Source of the DNA: UBA995 sp035477115 | Lineage (GTDB): Bacteria; Bacillota; Sulfobacillia; UBA995 | DNA length: 64,000 bases | Reading direction: 5' to 3' | Assembly: GCA_035477115.1 (NCBI GenBank) | Contig: DATIKW010000039.1 | Location: 1-64,000 of the forward strand | Part shown: one piece after another, positions 30,641 to 40,143 of the stretch | Layout of the letters: every line of letters starts with the position of its first letter | How positions within the stretch are numbered: position 1 is the stretch's first letter | Made by a program: the position numbers and the translations under genes | The notes under the pieces: model-generated | Told to the model about the DNA's origin: nothing | Databases searched by the model: none | The model's input: the letters and a program-made list of their open reading frames with translations, nothing else

Positions 30641-31688
30641 CCGGCAGTTCCCGCTCGCGGAACCAGGCCACGGCGTCGGCGATGGCGCCCCGCACCGGGT
30701 GGGGCCGAAAACCCAGTTCCCGGGCGGCTCGGGCATGGCTGATGTGGGAGTTGCTGCCCAGGGTATATACGGAGTCGCGGGTCAGCAACGGCCGCGTGCC
30801 CGCGAGCCGGCCATATAGCGTGAGGAGCCCGGCTGCCGGGTAAGCGCACCAGCGTGGAATCCGCAGCCGGGGAACGGGCGCTCCCGTCAGTTCGGCCAGG
30901 ATGGCCAGGATCTGCCGGACCGCCAGCCGCTGGCCGGACAGGATGTAGCTCCGCCCCGCCCGGCCGCGCGCGGCGGCGGCGGCCATCCCCGCTGCAACAT
31001 CGCGGACATCGACGAAATCGTAGGCGCCATCGACATAGGCCGGCAGCCGGCGCCGGGCGAAGTCCAGGATCAGCTGCCCCATCGGTGACGGCCGATAGTC
31101 ATGCGGGCCGATCACCCCGGTAGGGCACACCACCACGGCGTCCAGACCCCGTTCCACCGCGGCGAGCACCTCGCGGGTTCCCCGCGCCTTGGACCGGCCG
31201 TAAACGGTGTCGATGGCGGCGGGGTCGAACGCCTGCTCCTCGTCGATCTCGACGCCGGGACGCGGTTCCGCCAGAGCGTGGATGGAACTGGTGTGCACCA
31301 GCCGCTCGACTCCGCAAGCCAGGCAGGCCTCGGCCACCCGCCGGGCGCCCCGGACGTTGACTTCTTCAAGCGCCGGGGAGTCGCTCGGGTCGATGCTGAC
31401 CATCGAGGCCAGATGATATACGAGGGCCGCCCCGGCGAACGCTTCGCGCAGGGCTACCGGGTCCCGCACATCGCCCCACCGCACTTCCACGGGAAGGCCG
31501 GCCAGCGGCTGGAGGTCGTCCCCGGGCAGGACCAGGCAGCGCACGCGACGGCCCGCCGCTACCAGATGCCGCACCAGGTTGTTCCCGATGTGGCCGGTGG
31601 CGCCCGTTACCACCGTCAGGCCGGTTACCGCGGGATGCGTTGGCCTGGTGACCGCATCGGGAGCGGATCCCTCAACGTCCAGGTGCAT
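30630..31688 (-). CDS. NAD-dependent epimerase/dehydratase (extended SDR)
   Basis: A 352-aa extended short-chain dehydrogenase. The Rossmann motif TGATGHIG lies near residue 33, VRDPVALREAFAGAALVYHLA follows, and the active site has HTSS then YGRSK (YxxxK). The family includes sugar epimerases, dihydroflavonol-type reductases and hopanoid-associated HpnA; the sequence does not separate these. Its start overlaps the end of the secreted heptad protein by 17 bp, so it is probably in the tetR-MMPL operon and might modify the lipid or sugar handled there. Confidence 0.85.
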   Translation of the reverse strand: MHLDVEGSAPDAVTRPTHPAVTGLTVVTGATGHIGNNLVRHLVAAGRRVRCLVLPGDDLQPLAGLPVEVRWGDVRDPVALREAFAGAALVYHLASMVSIDPSDSPALEEVNVRGARRVAEACLACGVERLVHTSSIHALAEPRPGVEIDEEQAFDPAAIDTVYGRSKARGTREVLAAVERGLDAVVVCPTGVIGPHDYRPSPMGQLILDFARRRLPAYVDGAYDFVDVRDVAAGMAAAAARGRAGRSYILSGQRLAVRQILAILAELTGAPVPRLRIPRWCAYPAAGLLTLYGRLAGTRPLLTRDSVYTLGSNSHISHARAARELGFRPHPVRGAIADAVAWFRERELPVRA

Positions 31689-33393
31689 GGCGGACCCCCA
31701 GTCTCCTCGCGGCCTCCCGGAACAGGGCGGCGAACCGATCCCACAGCCCTTTCGGTGGCTCGCCGGCCTCGCCGCCTGACGGGTCCGGGCTCACTGCCGC
31801 CGTTTCCTGGGCGGGCACTCGGAAGAGGAACTGCACTGACCGCGCGCGGCCCAGTCGCGGCGAGACGAAGGAGGGCGCCGGTGGGCGTTCCTCCCTGCCG
31901 GGGGCGTGTCCGTGAATCCCGGCCCGGACGTCGTCAACGCCTTCCTCCAGGCGCCGCTGGCCCTCCAACAAGGCTTGCGCGCCATCGGCGAGGGCCGCCG
32001 TGCCGCCGTCCAACTCCCGGGCCGCGCCGGCCAGGGCACCCGTTCCCGCGAGGACTTCCCGGGCTGCGGGAGTCACCTCGGCGAACCCTCGGGCGAGGTC
32101 GCGCGCCCCCATTGCCATCCCTTCGACTCCCTTGTGCAACTCCCGGTACTGCTGGGACACCTGCCTGACTCCTTCGCCATAGCCGGAGAGTGCGCTGTTC
32201 GCACTGCGGATCGCCGCGTGAACCTCTTCCAGGCCCGCGAGCTTCTGTAAGACGCTTTCGGCCATCTTGCGGGTGTCGGGGTCGGCGCTGCGCCGAAGGG
32301 CGGCAGCGAGGGTCTTCAGGCCGCCGGCATCGTCCAGCATGCCGGCAAGCGCACTCTCCACCTGGATGTAAGCCTGATCCAGGGCCGGCGACTGCTCGCC
32401 AATCGCCGCCATGCTCGCCGCCATCGCCGCAGAGGCCGTCTCCAATTGCGACAGCCCTGCCGCGAGGCCAGTCAAGGCCTGTTCCGCACCCTCAACTCCC
32501 CGGACCAGTAAGCGGCCGCCGCTTTCGAGTTCCGTCGCTCCCCCGTGCAGGCGCTTCGCGCCGGCGTTCACCGCCAGCGCGGCGTCGCTGAAAGCGGCGA
32601 TGCTCGCCGTCATGGTCCCGAGCGCGCCCCCGAGGACGTCCAACTCCCGCTTCATGTCCTCGGCCGCCCCTCCCAGGACTGCCTCCGCCCGGATCGCGAC
32701 GATCTGAAGCCCCGCGAACGCGAAGTCGCGCACCAGGGCCTCGGCGACCAGCGTGCCTTCTTCCCCCGGTAGCAGCGTGAAACCCAAGGACACGGTATCG
32801 CCGGCGATCAGGGTGGTCGCGCCCGGGGCGGTTATGGCGGTCGCCCGATCCAGGTCAAAGGGCAAAGTCACCTGAAGCAGGTGGCTGTCCCGGAAGCGGG
32901 CAAGTGCCGCCGGGCCCGAACTCACCTTGACGGTGATCCTGAGCTGCCCGCCGGCCCCGGGAAGCGAGCCGGCGGCGATGGGCCGGCCGTCGAGTTCGTA
33001 GCCGATGGCGAACTCCCAGGGCAGTTGCCCGTTCACCGGGCGTCCCTGGTAACGGAAGATGCCGCCGGCGCCTCCCGCCGGAAAGGTGATTCGCTCGCCC
33101 CGCACCACCGCCCGGCGCCCGTCGGTCAGGTTGAGGACCTCTTCGTATCGCCCGTAGTCGGTTATTTCCTGGCCGGTTGGGTAGAAAGTGTTCACCACGT
33201 AGACCGTCTCGACGCTTCCGTCGAGCGCCAGGTTCACGAAGACGGTCTCATGTTTGGGCGTCGCCTCTTGTAGACCGCCGGGTGGACCGGCGGCGGACGA
33301 AGTGCCGGCGAGTCCCCCGAATGCCACAGCCGACGCGATCAGGAGGACGGCCCCCCACTTGAGCTGGTATCCCTTCCTCAGCACTCCCCGCAC
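31672..33393 (-). CDS. Secreted coiled-coil partner of an MMPL transporter
   Basis: A 573-aa protein with a signal peptide (residues 12-34, ending TSSAAG), an N-terminal beta-rich domain (~45-230), and a long helical region (~240-500) with repeating L..G/A heptads such as ALADGAQALLEGQRRLEEGVDDV. Such heptad-repeat exported proteins (YhgE/Pip-like) regularly accompany MMPL transporters in Bacillota. The tail is Pro-rich and may include a short amphipathic helix (LWDRFAALFREAARRLG). It lies 15 bp after the MMPL gene. A periplasm/wall-facing adaptor role is inferred. Confidence 0.75.
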   Translation of the reverse strand: MRGVLRKGYQLKWGAVLLIASAVAFGGLAGTSSAAGPPGGLQEATPKHETVFVNLALDGSVETVYVVNTFYPTGQEITDYGRYEEVLNLTDGRRAVVRGERITFPAGGAGGIFRYQGRPVNGQLPWEFAIGYELDGRPIAAGSLPGAGGQLRITVKVSSGPAALARFRDSHLLQVTLPFDLDRATAITAPGATTLIAGDTVSLGFTLLPGEEGTLVAEALVRDFAFAGLQIVAIRAEAVLGGAAEDMKRELDVLGGALGTMTASIAAFSDAALAVNAGAKRLHGGATELESGGRLLVRGVEGAEQALTGLAAGLSQLETASAAMAASMAAIGEQSPALDQAYIQVESALAGMLDDAGGLKTLAAALRRSADPDTRKMAESVLQKLAGLEEVHAAIRSANSALSGYGEGVRQVSQQYRELHKGVEGMAMGARDLARGFAEVTPAAREVLAGTGALAGAARELDGGTAALADGAQALLEGQRRLEEGVDDVRAGIHGHAPGREERPPAPSFVSPRLGRARSVQFLFRVPAQETAAVSPDPSGGEAGEPPKGLWDRFAALFREAARRLGVRHAPGR

Positions 33394-33408
33394 CCCTTTC
33401 CCTGCCGC

Positions 33409-35472
33409 TCAATCGTCGGCCGCGGCCGCCCTCGGCGACGCAGATCGGAAGGTAGTGAGCCCGATCAGCCTATCCCCCAGGACGAGGATCTGCGGCAGCA
33501 CTATGAGCACCATCACGCACGACAACAGCGCCCCCCGCCCGATCAGGATCCCGAGGGTGGACACGCTCGGAATACCGGAGACCCATCCCAGCGTGAAGCC
33601 GGCCGCGGTCATTACGGCCGCCGAGGCGATGATGGATCTGCCGGCGGCATCGATGGCCCGCGCCGCCGCTTCGCGCGCGCCTACGACCTTGCGGTACGCC
33701 AGATAGCGATCGGTGAGGAGGATGGCGTAGTCCACGGTTGCGCCCAGTTGTACGGCGCTGACGATCATGTAACCGATGAAGATGAGCGGAACCCCCAGGA
33801 AGTATGGCACCGCCATGTTGAACCAGATGGAACTCTGGATGGTGAAGACCAGCAAGATGGGCAGTAGCAGCGACCGGAAGGTCAGGAGGATGATGCCGCC
33901 AACGGCGACCATGCTCAGCATGCTCACGATCCGGAAGTCGTACCCCACGACCTCCCTGATATCCCGGATGGCGGGCGACACACCCAGCATCCGGTGATCG
34001 CCGGGGTAGTACCGCTCGGCTACGGCCTCGATGTCGGCCAGGGCGGTGAAGGCCGCGGCGCTCTCCGCGGGAGCGGCCAGTCGCATCACAAGGCGCGAGT
34101 AGCGCTCTCCCTCAAAGTCATCCCGCAGCGCCTCCGGCAATGCGGAGCGCGGTATGCCGGGGCCGGCCAACGCGGCCAGCGAACGCACATCTTTCACGCC
34201 CGGCGAGTCCTTCAGGGCCCGGGTGAGCGCGACCTCGCCAGGGATGTTCCCTGCCGGCACGATCAGCACCAGCTGGTTTGAGGCGCCGAAGACTTCCGTC
34301 ATCGCCCGCCCTCCCTCGTCGCCGCCGAGGGAATCCCCATAGAGGAAGTGGTTGGCCGACTGTCCGAGGTAAGCGATGGGCAACAAGATGATCACCACGA
34401 CGGGGACCACGTACCGCTGCCGCAAGATCCGCCTTCCCAGGTCCCGCAACTCGGGGACGAGCGGTCGATGGCGGGTGCGATCGATCAGGCGCTCGCCGGC
34501 GACGACCAGACCGGGAAGCACCGACATCACGGCAGCCAGGCTCAGCGCAACCCCTTTTACCAGTGTCAGCCCGAGTTCAACTCCGATTCCGTACCGCATG
34601 GCCATGAGCGCGGCGAACCCCGCAGCCGTGGTCAACGCGCTCGCGCCGATGCAGGAGACCGAGTGCTTGAGTGCCCGCACCATGGCCTCGCCGGCTGCCG
34701 CGCCGGCAGCCCGCTCCTCGGCGAATCGGTGCAGCAGGAAGATGGAGTAATCCATCGTGACGGCGAACTGAAGCAGCGGCGCCGCTGCCTGGGTGATGAA
34801 CGAGACTTCCCCCAGCACCACGTTGGTGCCCATGTTGATCACGACGGATGCCCCTACCGTTGCCATGATCAAGAGCGGTTCGAACCAGGAAGTCGTGAAC
34901 ACGGCGAGGATGGCCAGGAAGATGGGCACCACCAGGATGGTGATCACCAGGATCTCGCGGGAGCCCCGTTCTCGAGACACGAGGGCGTCCACTGCCGGAC
35001 CGCGCAGGACTACGTTCCCATCGCCCAGCCGTCTGAGGGAGGCAACGGCTCGACCCGTGACCGGGCTGTAGTCATTCTGCGCGAACAGCACATCGAATAG
35101 CGCGTGACCTTCCCGGTAGTATCGCCCGACAAGAGCGCCATCCAGGAACTCCAGGGGGACCGTCACGTCGGCGAAGTCATCCAGCCAGATGACATCGCTT
35201 ACGCCGGGAGTCGCCGCGATCTCCCGTTTCATCTGGACCGCCTCGGGGATGCTCACCCCATCCACCATCAGTTGCGCCGTGCCGTGCGACCCGAATTCCT
35301 CGGCATGGATCGCGATGGCCGCGCGCGTCCCCATCGCCTGCGGCAGGTAACGGGTATTGTCATAGTTGACGGTCACGCGAGGGATGAGGACGGCGCTGAG
35401 CAGGGTAGCCAACCCGAATAGCCCCAAGAACCATTGGCGTCTCCTGACCACGAAGCGGGCAAATCGGTCCAA
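33409..35472 (-). CDS. MMPL/RND superfamily transporter
   Basis: A 687-aa RND-type exporter with two repeated halves. Each has one helix, an extracytoplasmic domain and a five-helix bundle. The first bundle includes QFAVTMDYSIFLLHRFAEER and the second QLGATVDYAILLTDRYLAYR, the family's proton-relay Asp segments. Substrates of relatives are lipids, glycolipids or drugs. The TTG at 35472 has GGAGG eight bases upstream and is preferred over a TTG at 35544. A TetR gene precedes it and a secreted heptad protein follows, suggesting a regulated lipid/drug export unit. Confidence 0.9.
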   Translation of the reverse strand: MDRFARFVVRRRQWFLGLFGLATLLSAVLIPRVTVNYDNTRYLPQAMGTRAAIAIHAEEFGSHGTAQLMVDGVSIPEAVQMKREIAATPGVSDVIWLDDFADVTVPLEFLDGALVGRYYREGHALFDVLFAQNDYSPVTGRAVASLRRLGDGNVVLRGPAVDALVSRERGSREILVITILVVPIFLAILAVFTTSWFEPLLIMATVGASVVINMGTNVVLGEVSFITQAAAPLLQFAVTMDYSIFLLHRFAEERAAGAAAGEAMVRALKHSVSCIGASALTTAAGFAALMAMRYGIGVELGLTLVKGVALSLAAVMSVLPGLVVAGERLIDRTRHRPLVPELRDLGRRILRQRYVVPVVVIILLPIAYLGQSANHFLYGDSLGGDEGGRAMTEVFGASNQLVLIVPAGNIPGEVALTRALKDSPGVKDVRSLAALAGPGIPRSALPEALRDDFEGERYSRLVMRLAAPAESAAAFTALADIEAVAERYYPGDHRMLGVSPAIRDIREVVGYDFRIVSMLSMVAVGGIILLTFRSLLLPILLVFTIQSSIWFNMAVPYFLGVPLIFIGYMIVSAVQLGATVDYAILLTDRYLAYRKVVGAREAAARAIDAAGRSIIASAAVMTAAGFTLGWVSGIPSVSTLGILIGRGALLSCVMVLIVLPQILVLGDRLIGLTTFRSASPRAAAADD

Positions 35473-35560
35473 ATCGGCTACCTCCGCAATCGCGAACTTT
35501 TGTTCGCTTTTCAAGGACAAGAATCCGCAGCCTGAGCCACCCAAGCTGCGCCGCGTTCGT

Positions 35561-36151
35561 TCAGCCCGTTACCCCGAGCCTACACTCGATGTCTTGGAAG
35601 TAGAAGATCAACATCCGGTTGATCAGTTCTTCAATGCGCTGGATATCGGAGATGCTGCGCAGGATGATGAACAGCCCCTCCACAAACCCGGATGCGATCA
35701 GGTGAATCAGCACATCGTCTCCTTCCCCCGCACCCGAATACAACTCTTCCTTGATTCGCCTCGCAACCATGGCGATGAGCGTCTCCAGAAAGTCTTCGTG
35801 GCGTGAGCCCGAACTCTTGTCGGCGACCACCAGGAGTTGCCGCCCGTGCCGCGAGTACACGCCCATGATGCCGCTCGCGATGTGCCGCGCTATCGAGCGA
35901 ACATCTCCCCGGTTCTGCTTGCTTAGCTGGTGCGACTCGAAGATCAACGCGGATATGTCGCGGTAACCCGCCTGAACGATCGCGTCGAATATCTCCTCTT
36001 TATTCTTGAAATAGCGATAGATATTGCCGGTAGCGACGCGGGCCCGCCTGGCCATCCGCCGCATCTGGGCGCCGCCGAACCCGTGTTGCTCGAATTCGGC
36101 GAGGGCGGCTTCCAAGATCCGCGCCCTGATCTCTTCCTTCTGATATTGCAT
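35561..36151 (-). CDS. TetR-family transcriptional regulator
   Basis: A 196-aa regulator. The N-terminal HTH reads ILEAALAEFEQHGFGGAQMRRMARRARVATGNIYRYFKNKEEIFDAIV. The C-terminal ligand/dimer domain is helical. Its gene is first in the MMPL cluster, 88 bp upstream of the transporter start, and probably represses it in response to a small hydrophobic ligand. A sigma-A-like promoter lies 30-60 bp upstream. Confidence 0.92.
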   Translation of the reverse strand: MQYQKEEIRARILEAALAEFEQHGFGGAQMRRMARRARVATGNIYRYFKNKEEIFDAIVQAGYRDISALIFESHQLSKQNRGDVRSIARHIASGIMGVYSRHGRQLLVVADKSSGSRHEDFLETLIAMVARRIKEELYSGAGEGDDVLIHLIASGFVEGLFIILRSISDIQRIEELINRMLIFYFQDIECRLGVTG

Positions 36152-36180
36152 GCGTGAACCACCGTTCGCCTTTACTTCAG

Positions 36181-36209
36181 AGCTTACAGCAGATCGCCAT
36201 CGCTGTCAA
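36181..36209 (-). promoter_or_regulatory. Putative sigma-A promoter of the tetR-MMPL operon
   Basis: On the minus strand a perfect TTGACA (36204-36209) is followed after 17 bp by TAAGCT (36181-36186), 30 bp before the tetR start. The -35 is consensus and the -10 is weak, as expected for an autoregulated operon. Confidence 0.5.
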
Positions 36210-36242
36210 GGACTGCGAGTTGCCTTGCGACTGCGGGAACGG

Positions 36243-36310
36243 CAGGGGCGGGTTCCGGTCGCGATCCGGGTAACGGTCCGGGTAGGGGCGGGTTCCGAAC
36301 CCGCCCCTAC
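36243..36310. repeat. Interspersed 29-bp palindrome, half plus full copy
   Basis: A half copy (36243-36257) and a full copy (36282-36310) lie in the 261-bp gap between tetR and the ABC permease. The half-then-full layout with a ~24-base spacer repeats that at 4246-4314. The rest of the gap holds the tetR promoter. Confidence 0.9.
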
Positions 36311-36412
36311 AGCCATCCCCCTTGCTCCTATCGACTATCTCGGCCTATCTCAATTCAGGGAGATGGGGCCCGCCTTTCCATGCACCCGGCACCCCGAACG
36401 CATATGCGGGTC

Positions 36413-38086
36413 TCAGATCTCGACCCGCTGATAGCGACCGGCGGCCGTGCGCAGCAGCACCGCAAGGATGGCGGCTCCTGCCAGCAGCGATGCGGCGGAC
36501 ACCGTCAACAGGGCCGCGGCCAGATCCATCCCGGCGCCCAGCAGCCTCATCACCGCAACCCCTTGCCCCGCCATCAGCCCGCCCCCAAGGGCCATGGCCA
36601 ACAGGACATTCAGGTTCTCCTTGATGGCGGCAACCGGGTTCTGCCAGGTCAGGTAAGGCCGCATGATATCCAGGAGCAGGCTCAGACCTATGAGGGGCAG
36701 ACTGGCGGCCATGCCGGCTGCGGCTACCAGGAGGAAGTCCGTCACCGGCCATCCGGCGACTCCAAACCCGAGGATCGCCAGCACGGGAAGGGTCAGGAGC
36801 ATGATCAGATAGGCCTGAGCCAGCTTCGCCTGTACCTGGACCTTCGGGTCCACCGGGATCGTCCGCGACACCCAGAAGAGCCTGCCTTCCCTGGAGAAGG
36901 CCGAAGAAGACGCGGGGGCCATCAGGGCCATCGCCGCCACGTATCCGGCCCCTGCCAGCCGGGACACAGTGGGGCTGCCGAGCAGAAGATCCTGCAAACC
37001 GGGTTGGGCGGCATCACCAATGGCGAGGAGGGGGAGGGCCATCAGCACCGGCAGGAGGGGTATCATGGCAACGCTGTTCAGCAGCGACATCGGCTCGCGA
37101 GTGAGCAGCCGGAGATCGCGCAGCGCGATGGCCCATACCGGCCCTCGGACCCGCCGGACCCGCATCGCCAACTGGCTGTCCGTCAGGCCCCGTCCGGCGC
37201 GCACTTCCTCGCCGCCGATCAGCCCGCCATAGAACAGCCGCTGTCCGAGGGCAAACGCGATGGCGGTCATCCCGAGCGCCCCGCCGGCCAACGCCAGCAG
37301 CCACCCGAGACGTACCGCTACGGCAGGGGCGGTGAGGGCCCGGGTGGCCCAGACGGCCGGCGGGAAAGCCCTCCCTGCTTGGACGATGAGACCGTCTCCG
37401 GGGAGGAGGAGCCGGGCTACAAACTCCGCCTCGCGCCCGGGCGGTCCAATCCGGGCGGGCAGCATCGCGAAGACGGAGATGGCCAATGTCAGCACGATCA
37501 TCCCGATCAGGCGCACGGCGTCCTTGTGCCGGGCTACGTTGGCCGCCCGCATCAGGACCATGACGGCCATGGCGGCCAGGCTCACGGGGATCACCGGGGT
37601 CACGAGGTAGACGGCAAAGGCTTGCAGCCAATAGAGGCCGCCCGCCCCCGATCGGATCCCATACACCAGTAGACCGGGCAGCACCAAGGGAGCCATGGTC
37701 AAGTACCCGGCGACGAGCACGACGACGAACTTGCCGGACAGGACTTGCCAGGGCGCAAGGGGGAGAGCGATCAGCATGGGCAAGTCCGTGGAGAAGTAGA
37801 ACACGGACATAACGTACGCGAATCCGAGAAACAGGACCGCCGCCGCGGCCGCCACCATGGACATGGTCAGGACTACCGGGGTCTGGCCTAGCGGCAAGGT
37901 CAGGTCGTAGGCGGCGTTCAGGAGGCGCTGGTACAGGTAGACCATGGGGGCTACCCCGGCGGCCACCGCTACCGCTATCCCCACAAACGCCAGGCACCTG
38001 ATGTCCCGGCGCCGGACGTAATACCAGGCCAAAGAGAGTCCGAAATGCGCTTTCAGGCTGGTGGTCCAGACGGCCCGGGTGGTCAT
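36413..38086 (-). CDS. ABC exporter permease (~12 helices)
   Basis: A 557-aa integral membrane protein of the putative ABC-2-type exporter family. Hydrophobic helices cover most of its length, with a central cytoplasmic section (ALRDLRLLTREPMSLLNSVAMIP) that contains the coupling-type motif. The ATG overlaps the ATPase stop by 4 bp. It resembles the second exporter permease (43.0-44.7 kb) in layout and position. The substrate is unknown; the RHH and SPFH operon partners suggest a membrane-stress or lipid function. Confidence 0.85.
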   Translation of the reverse strand: MTTRAVWTTSLKAHFGLSLAWYYVRRRDIRCLAFVGIAVAVAAGVAPMVYLYQRLLNAAYDLTLPLGQTPVVLTMSMVAAAAAVLFLGFAYVMSVFYFSTDLPMLIALPLAPWQVLSGKFVVVLVAGYLTMAPLVLPGLLVYGIRSGAGGLYWLQAFAVYLVTPVIPVSLAAMAVMVLMRAANVARHKDAVRLIGMIVLTLAISVFAMLPARIGPPGREAEFVARLLLPGDGLIVQAGRAFPPAVWATRALTAPAVAVRLGWLLALAGGALGMTAIAFALGQRLFYGGLIGGEEVRAGRGLTDSQLAMRVRRVRGPVWAIALRDLRLLTREPMSLLNSVAMIPLLPVLMALPLLAIGDAAQPGLQDLLLGSPTVSRLAGAGYVAAMALMAPASSSAFSREGRLFWVSRTIPVDPKVQVQAKLAQAYLIMLLTLPVLAILGFGVAGWPVTDFLLVAAAGMAASLPLIGLSLLLDIMRPYLTWQNPVAAIKENLNVLLAMALGGGLMAGQGVAVMRLLGAGMDLAAALLTVSAASLLAGAAILAVLLRTAAGRYQRVEI

Positions 38087-38808
38087 GTTTCCGTCAACTC
38101 CAGGAAGATCTGCTCCAGGGACTCCTTGTCGCGGGCTTGATCGCGCAGTTCATCCATGGTGCCGAGGGCGATGAGCTTGCCCTTGTGAATGATGCCGATC
38201 CGGTCGCACAGCTTCTCGGCCACCTCCAGGATGTGGGTGGAGAAGAAGACGGCCCGGCCGTGCGCGCATCGGTCGCGGAGGATCTCCTTGAAATGATGGG
38301 CCGACCGCGGGTCCAGACCTACCATGGGCTCGTCCATGATGAAGATCATCGGGTCGTGCAGCAGCGCTCCCACCAGGACGATCTTGTGGCGCATGCCGTG
38401 GGAGTAGCTCTTGATGGGATCGGCCACGACCCGCGTGAGGGCGAACAGCTCAAGAAGGTGCGGGATCCGCTCCTGGCGCTCCTCGGCCTTGACTCGGTAC
38501 ACGTCGGCCAGGAAGTTCAGATACTCGATGCCCGTCAAACGCTGGTAGATATCAGGATTGTCCGGCACGTAACTCAGGCGCCGCTTCACTTCCAGCGGAG
38601 AACCGGCCAGATCGTACCCGGCCATCCGTATGCTCCCCCGGTCGGGCCGGAGCAGCCCCACCATCATCTTGATGGTGGTGGTCTTGCCGGCGCCGTTGGG
38701 CCCGAGAAAGCCGAAAACCTCGCCCGCCCTGACCGACAGGTCCAGGGCGTCCACGGCCTTGACTTGCCCCCGGTTGTAGGTCTTGGTCAGCCCGCTCAGC
38801 TCGATCAA
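38083..38808 (-). CDS. ABC exporter ATP-binding protein
   Basis: A 241-aa ABC ATPase with Walker A GPNGAGKTTTIK, a Q-loop YVPDNPDIYQ, an ABC signature-like YSHGMRHKIVLV, Walker B MIFIMDEPMVGLD and an H-loop STHILE. The signature starts YSHGM instead of LSGGQ, as in many exporters of this class. The TTG start (GGAGGG upstream) overlaps the stop of the RHH gene by 4 bp, and its own stop overlaps the permease start. Confidence 0.93.
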   Translation of the reverse strand: MIELSGLTKTYNRGQVKAVDALDLSVRAGEVFGFLGPNGAGKTTTIKMMVGLLRPDRGSIRMAGYDLAGSPLEVKRRLSYVPDNPDIYQRLTGIEYLNFLADVYRVKAEERQERIPHLLELFALTRVVADPIKSYSHGMRHKIVLVGALLHDPMIFIMDEPMVGLDPRSAHHFKEILRDRCAHGRAVFFSTHILEVAEKLCDRIGIIHKGKLIALGTMDELRDQARDKESLEQIFLELTET

Positions 38809-39062
38809 CGTCCCATGCCCTCCGTTTCCCCCCCGGTGCGACCGGCCGCCGCTCCGGCCTCCCCGCTGGCGGGGGACCGCCGTCCCTCCTCACGCTCGCG
38901 GTCCAGCTTCCTCCTCCTCTGTCGGACGCAGTCGGTCAACAAATACTCGATCTGCCCGTTGATGGAACGGAAATCATCCCGTGCCCATGCGGCCAACTCG
39001 CGCCACAAGGCGGGCGACAGGCGCAACACCAGTTGCTTCTTGCCGTTCTCCCGGTCGGCCAC
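38805..39062 (-). CDS. Arc-like ribbon-helix-helix DNA-binding protein
   Basis: An 85-aa protein with an Arc/MetJ-type RHH fold at residues ~9-50: KQLVLRLSPALWRELAAWARDDFRSINGQIEYLLTDCVRQRR. The beta strand KQLVLRL would insert into the operator groove. The tail is polar and disordered. It lies in the SPFH-RHH-ABC operon, and the operon promoter is overlapped by tandem GATATCAT repeats spaced 11 bp. It is therefore a good candidate for an autorepressor (inference). Confidence 0.8.
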   Translation of the reverse strand: MADRENGKKQLVLRLSPALWRELAAWARDDFRSINGQIEYLLTDCVRQRRRKLDREREEGRRSPASGEAGAAAGRTGGETEGMGR

Positions 39063-39085
39063 GGCGGTACGCCCGCACCCCCGAT

Positions 39086-40114
39086 TCAGTATAGAGTCCC
39101 GCTGTTGACGATGGGCTGGACGTCACGGTTGCCGCATAGTACCACCAGGAGGTTGCTCACCATGGTCGCTTTGCGTTCCTCGTCGAGTTTGACGATATCG
39201 TTCTCGTTCAGCTTGGCCAGCGCCATCTCCACCATGCCCACCGCGCCTTCCACGATCAGTTGTCTCGCATCCACGATAGCCGAAGCCTGTTGGCGCTGGA
39301 GCATGGCCGCCGCGATCTCGGGAGCGTAGGACAGGTGAGTGATGCGGGACTCCAGGACCTCGAGCCCCGCGGCCTCGACCTTGGCCTGGAGTTCCCCGCG
39401 GAGGCGGTCCGCCACTTCCTGGCTGCTGCCGCGCAGCGACATCTCCGCTTCATCGCGAGGAGAATCGTAAGGATAGTCGCGGACGATGTTACGCAGGGCC
39501 GCGTCGCACTGGATAGACAGGAATTCCTTGTAGTTCTCCACGTTGAACAGCGCCTTGGCCGTGTTGACCACCCTCCAGATGACCACGACGCCGATGATCA
39601 CCGGGTTACCGAGCTTGTCGTTGACCTTCTGCTGGTCGTTGTTCAGCGTCTCCGCCTTGAGCGATATGGCCATCCGGCGACCGGCACCCGGGAGAGACAA
39701 GGCGCCGGAGCCGGCCCGCGCGGCAGGCGCGGCAGGACCGAATGGGTTCACCGGACTGACGAAGGGATGGACGAAGAAGAAGCCTTCGGACTTGAGCGTA
39801 CCGTAGTACTTCCCGAACAAGGTCAGGACCAGCGCTTCATTGGGCCGCACCACTTTCAGCCCCAGGAAGATGATCGGCCCGATGATGGCAAGGTACAGCA
39901 GGCCGACACCGATCATGACCATGGCCGCCCTGAACCTTCCGGCGGGGACGAGCGCGCCTGCCGCTCCTTCCGCCATAACCGCTCCGTACACCACCACAAC
40001 CAGGGCGGCGATCATCAAGGCCAGGTTGATCACCAGGACGGGCATCCCCGGCCAAGCAGGTGCATTCGCCTCAGCTTGAGGCGCGGTTCTGGGCCCAACA
40101 GCTCTTTCCGACAT
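39086..40114 (-). CDS. SPFH/band-7 domain membrane protein
   Basis: A 342-aa SPFH (stomatin/prohibitin/flotillin) protein with two N-terminal membrane segments (~25-48 and ~63-85) followed by the band-7 domain starting VVRPNEALVLTLFGKYYGTLKSEGFFFVHPF. Characteristic later parts are NPVIIGVVVIWRVVNTAKALFNVENYKEFLSIQ and LEVLESRITHLSYAPEIAAAMLQRQQASAIVDAR. Such proteins organise membrane microdomains or scaffold transporters. First gene of the operon, with a well-formed promoter 54 bp upstream. Confidence 0.92.
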   Translation of the reverse strand: MSERAVGPRTAPQAEANAPAWPGMPVLVINLALMIAALVVVVYGAVMAEGAAGALVPAGRFRAAMVMIGVGLLYLAIIGPIIFLGLKVVRPNEALVLTLFGKYYGTLKSEGFFFVHPFVSPVNPFGPAAPAARAGSGALSLPGAGRRMAISLKAETLNNDQQKVNDKLGNPVIIGVVVIWRVVNTAKALFNVENYKEFLSIQCDAALRNIVRDYPYDSPRDEAEMSLRGSSQEVADRLRGELQAKVEAAGLEVLESRITHLSYAPEIAAAMLQRQQASAIVDARQLIVEGAVGMVEMALAKLNENDIVKLDEERKATMVSNLLVVLCGNRDVQPIVNSGTLY

Positions 40115-40143
40115 GTCCTCGCGTCCCCTCTGTCGTCGAGTGC

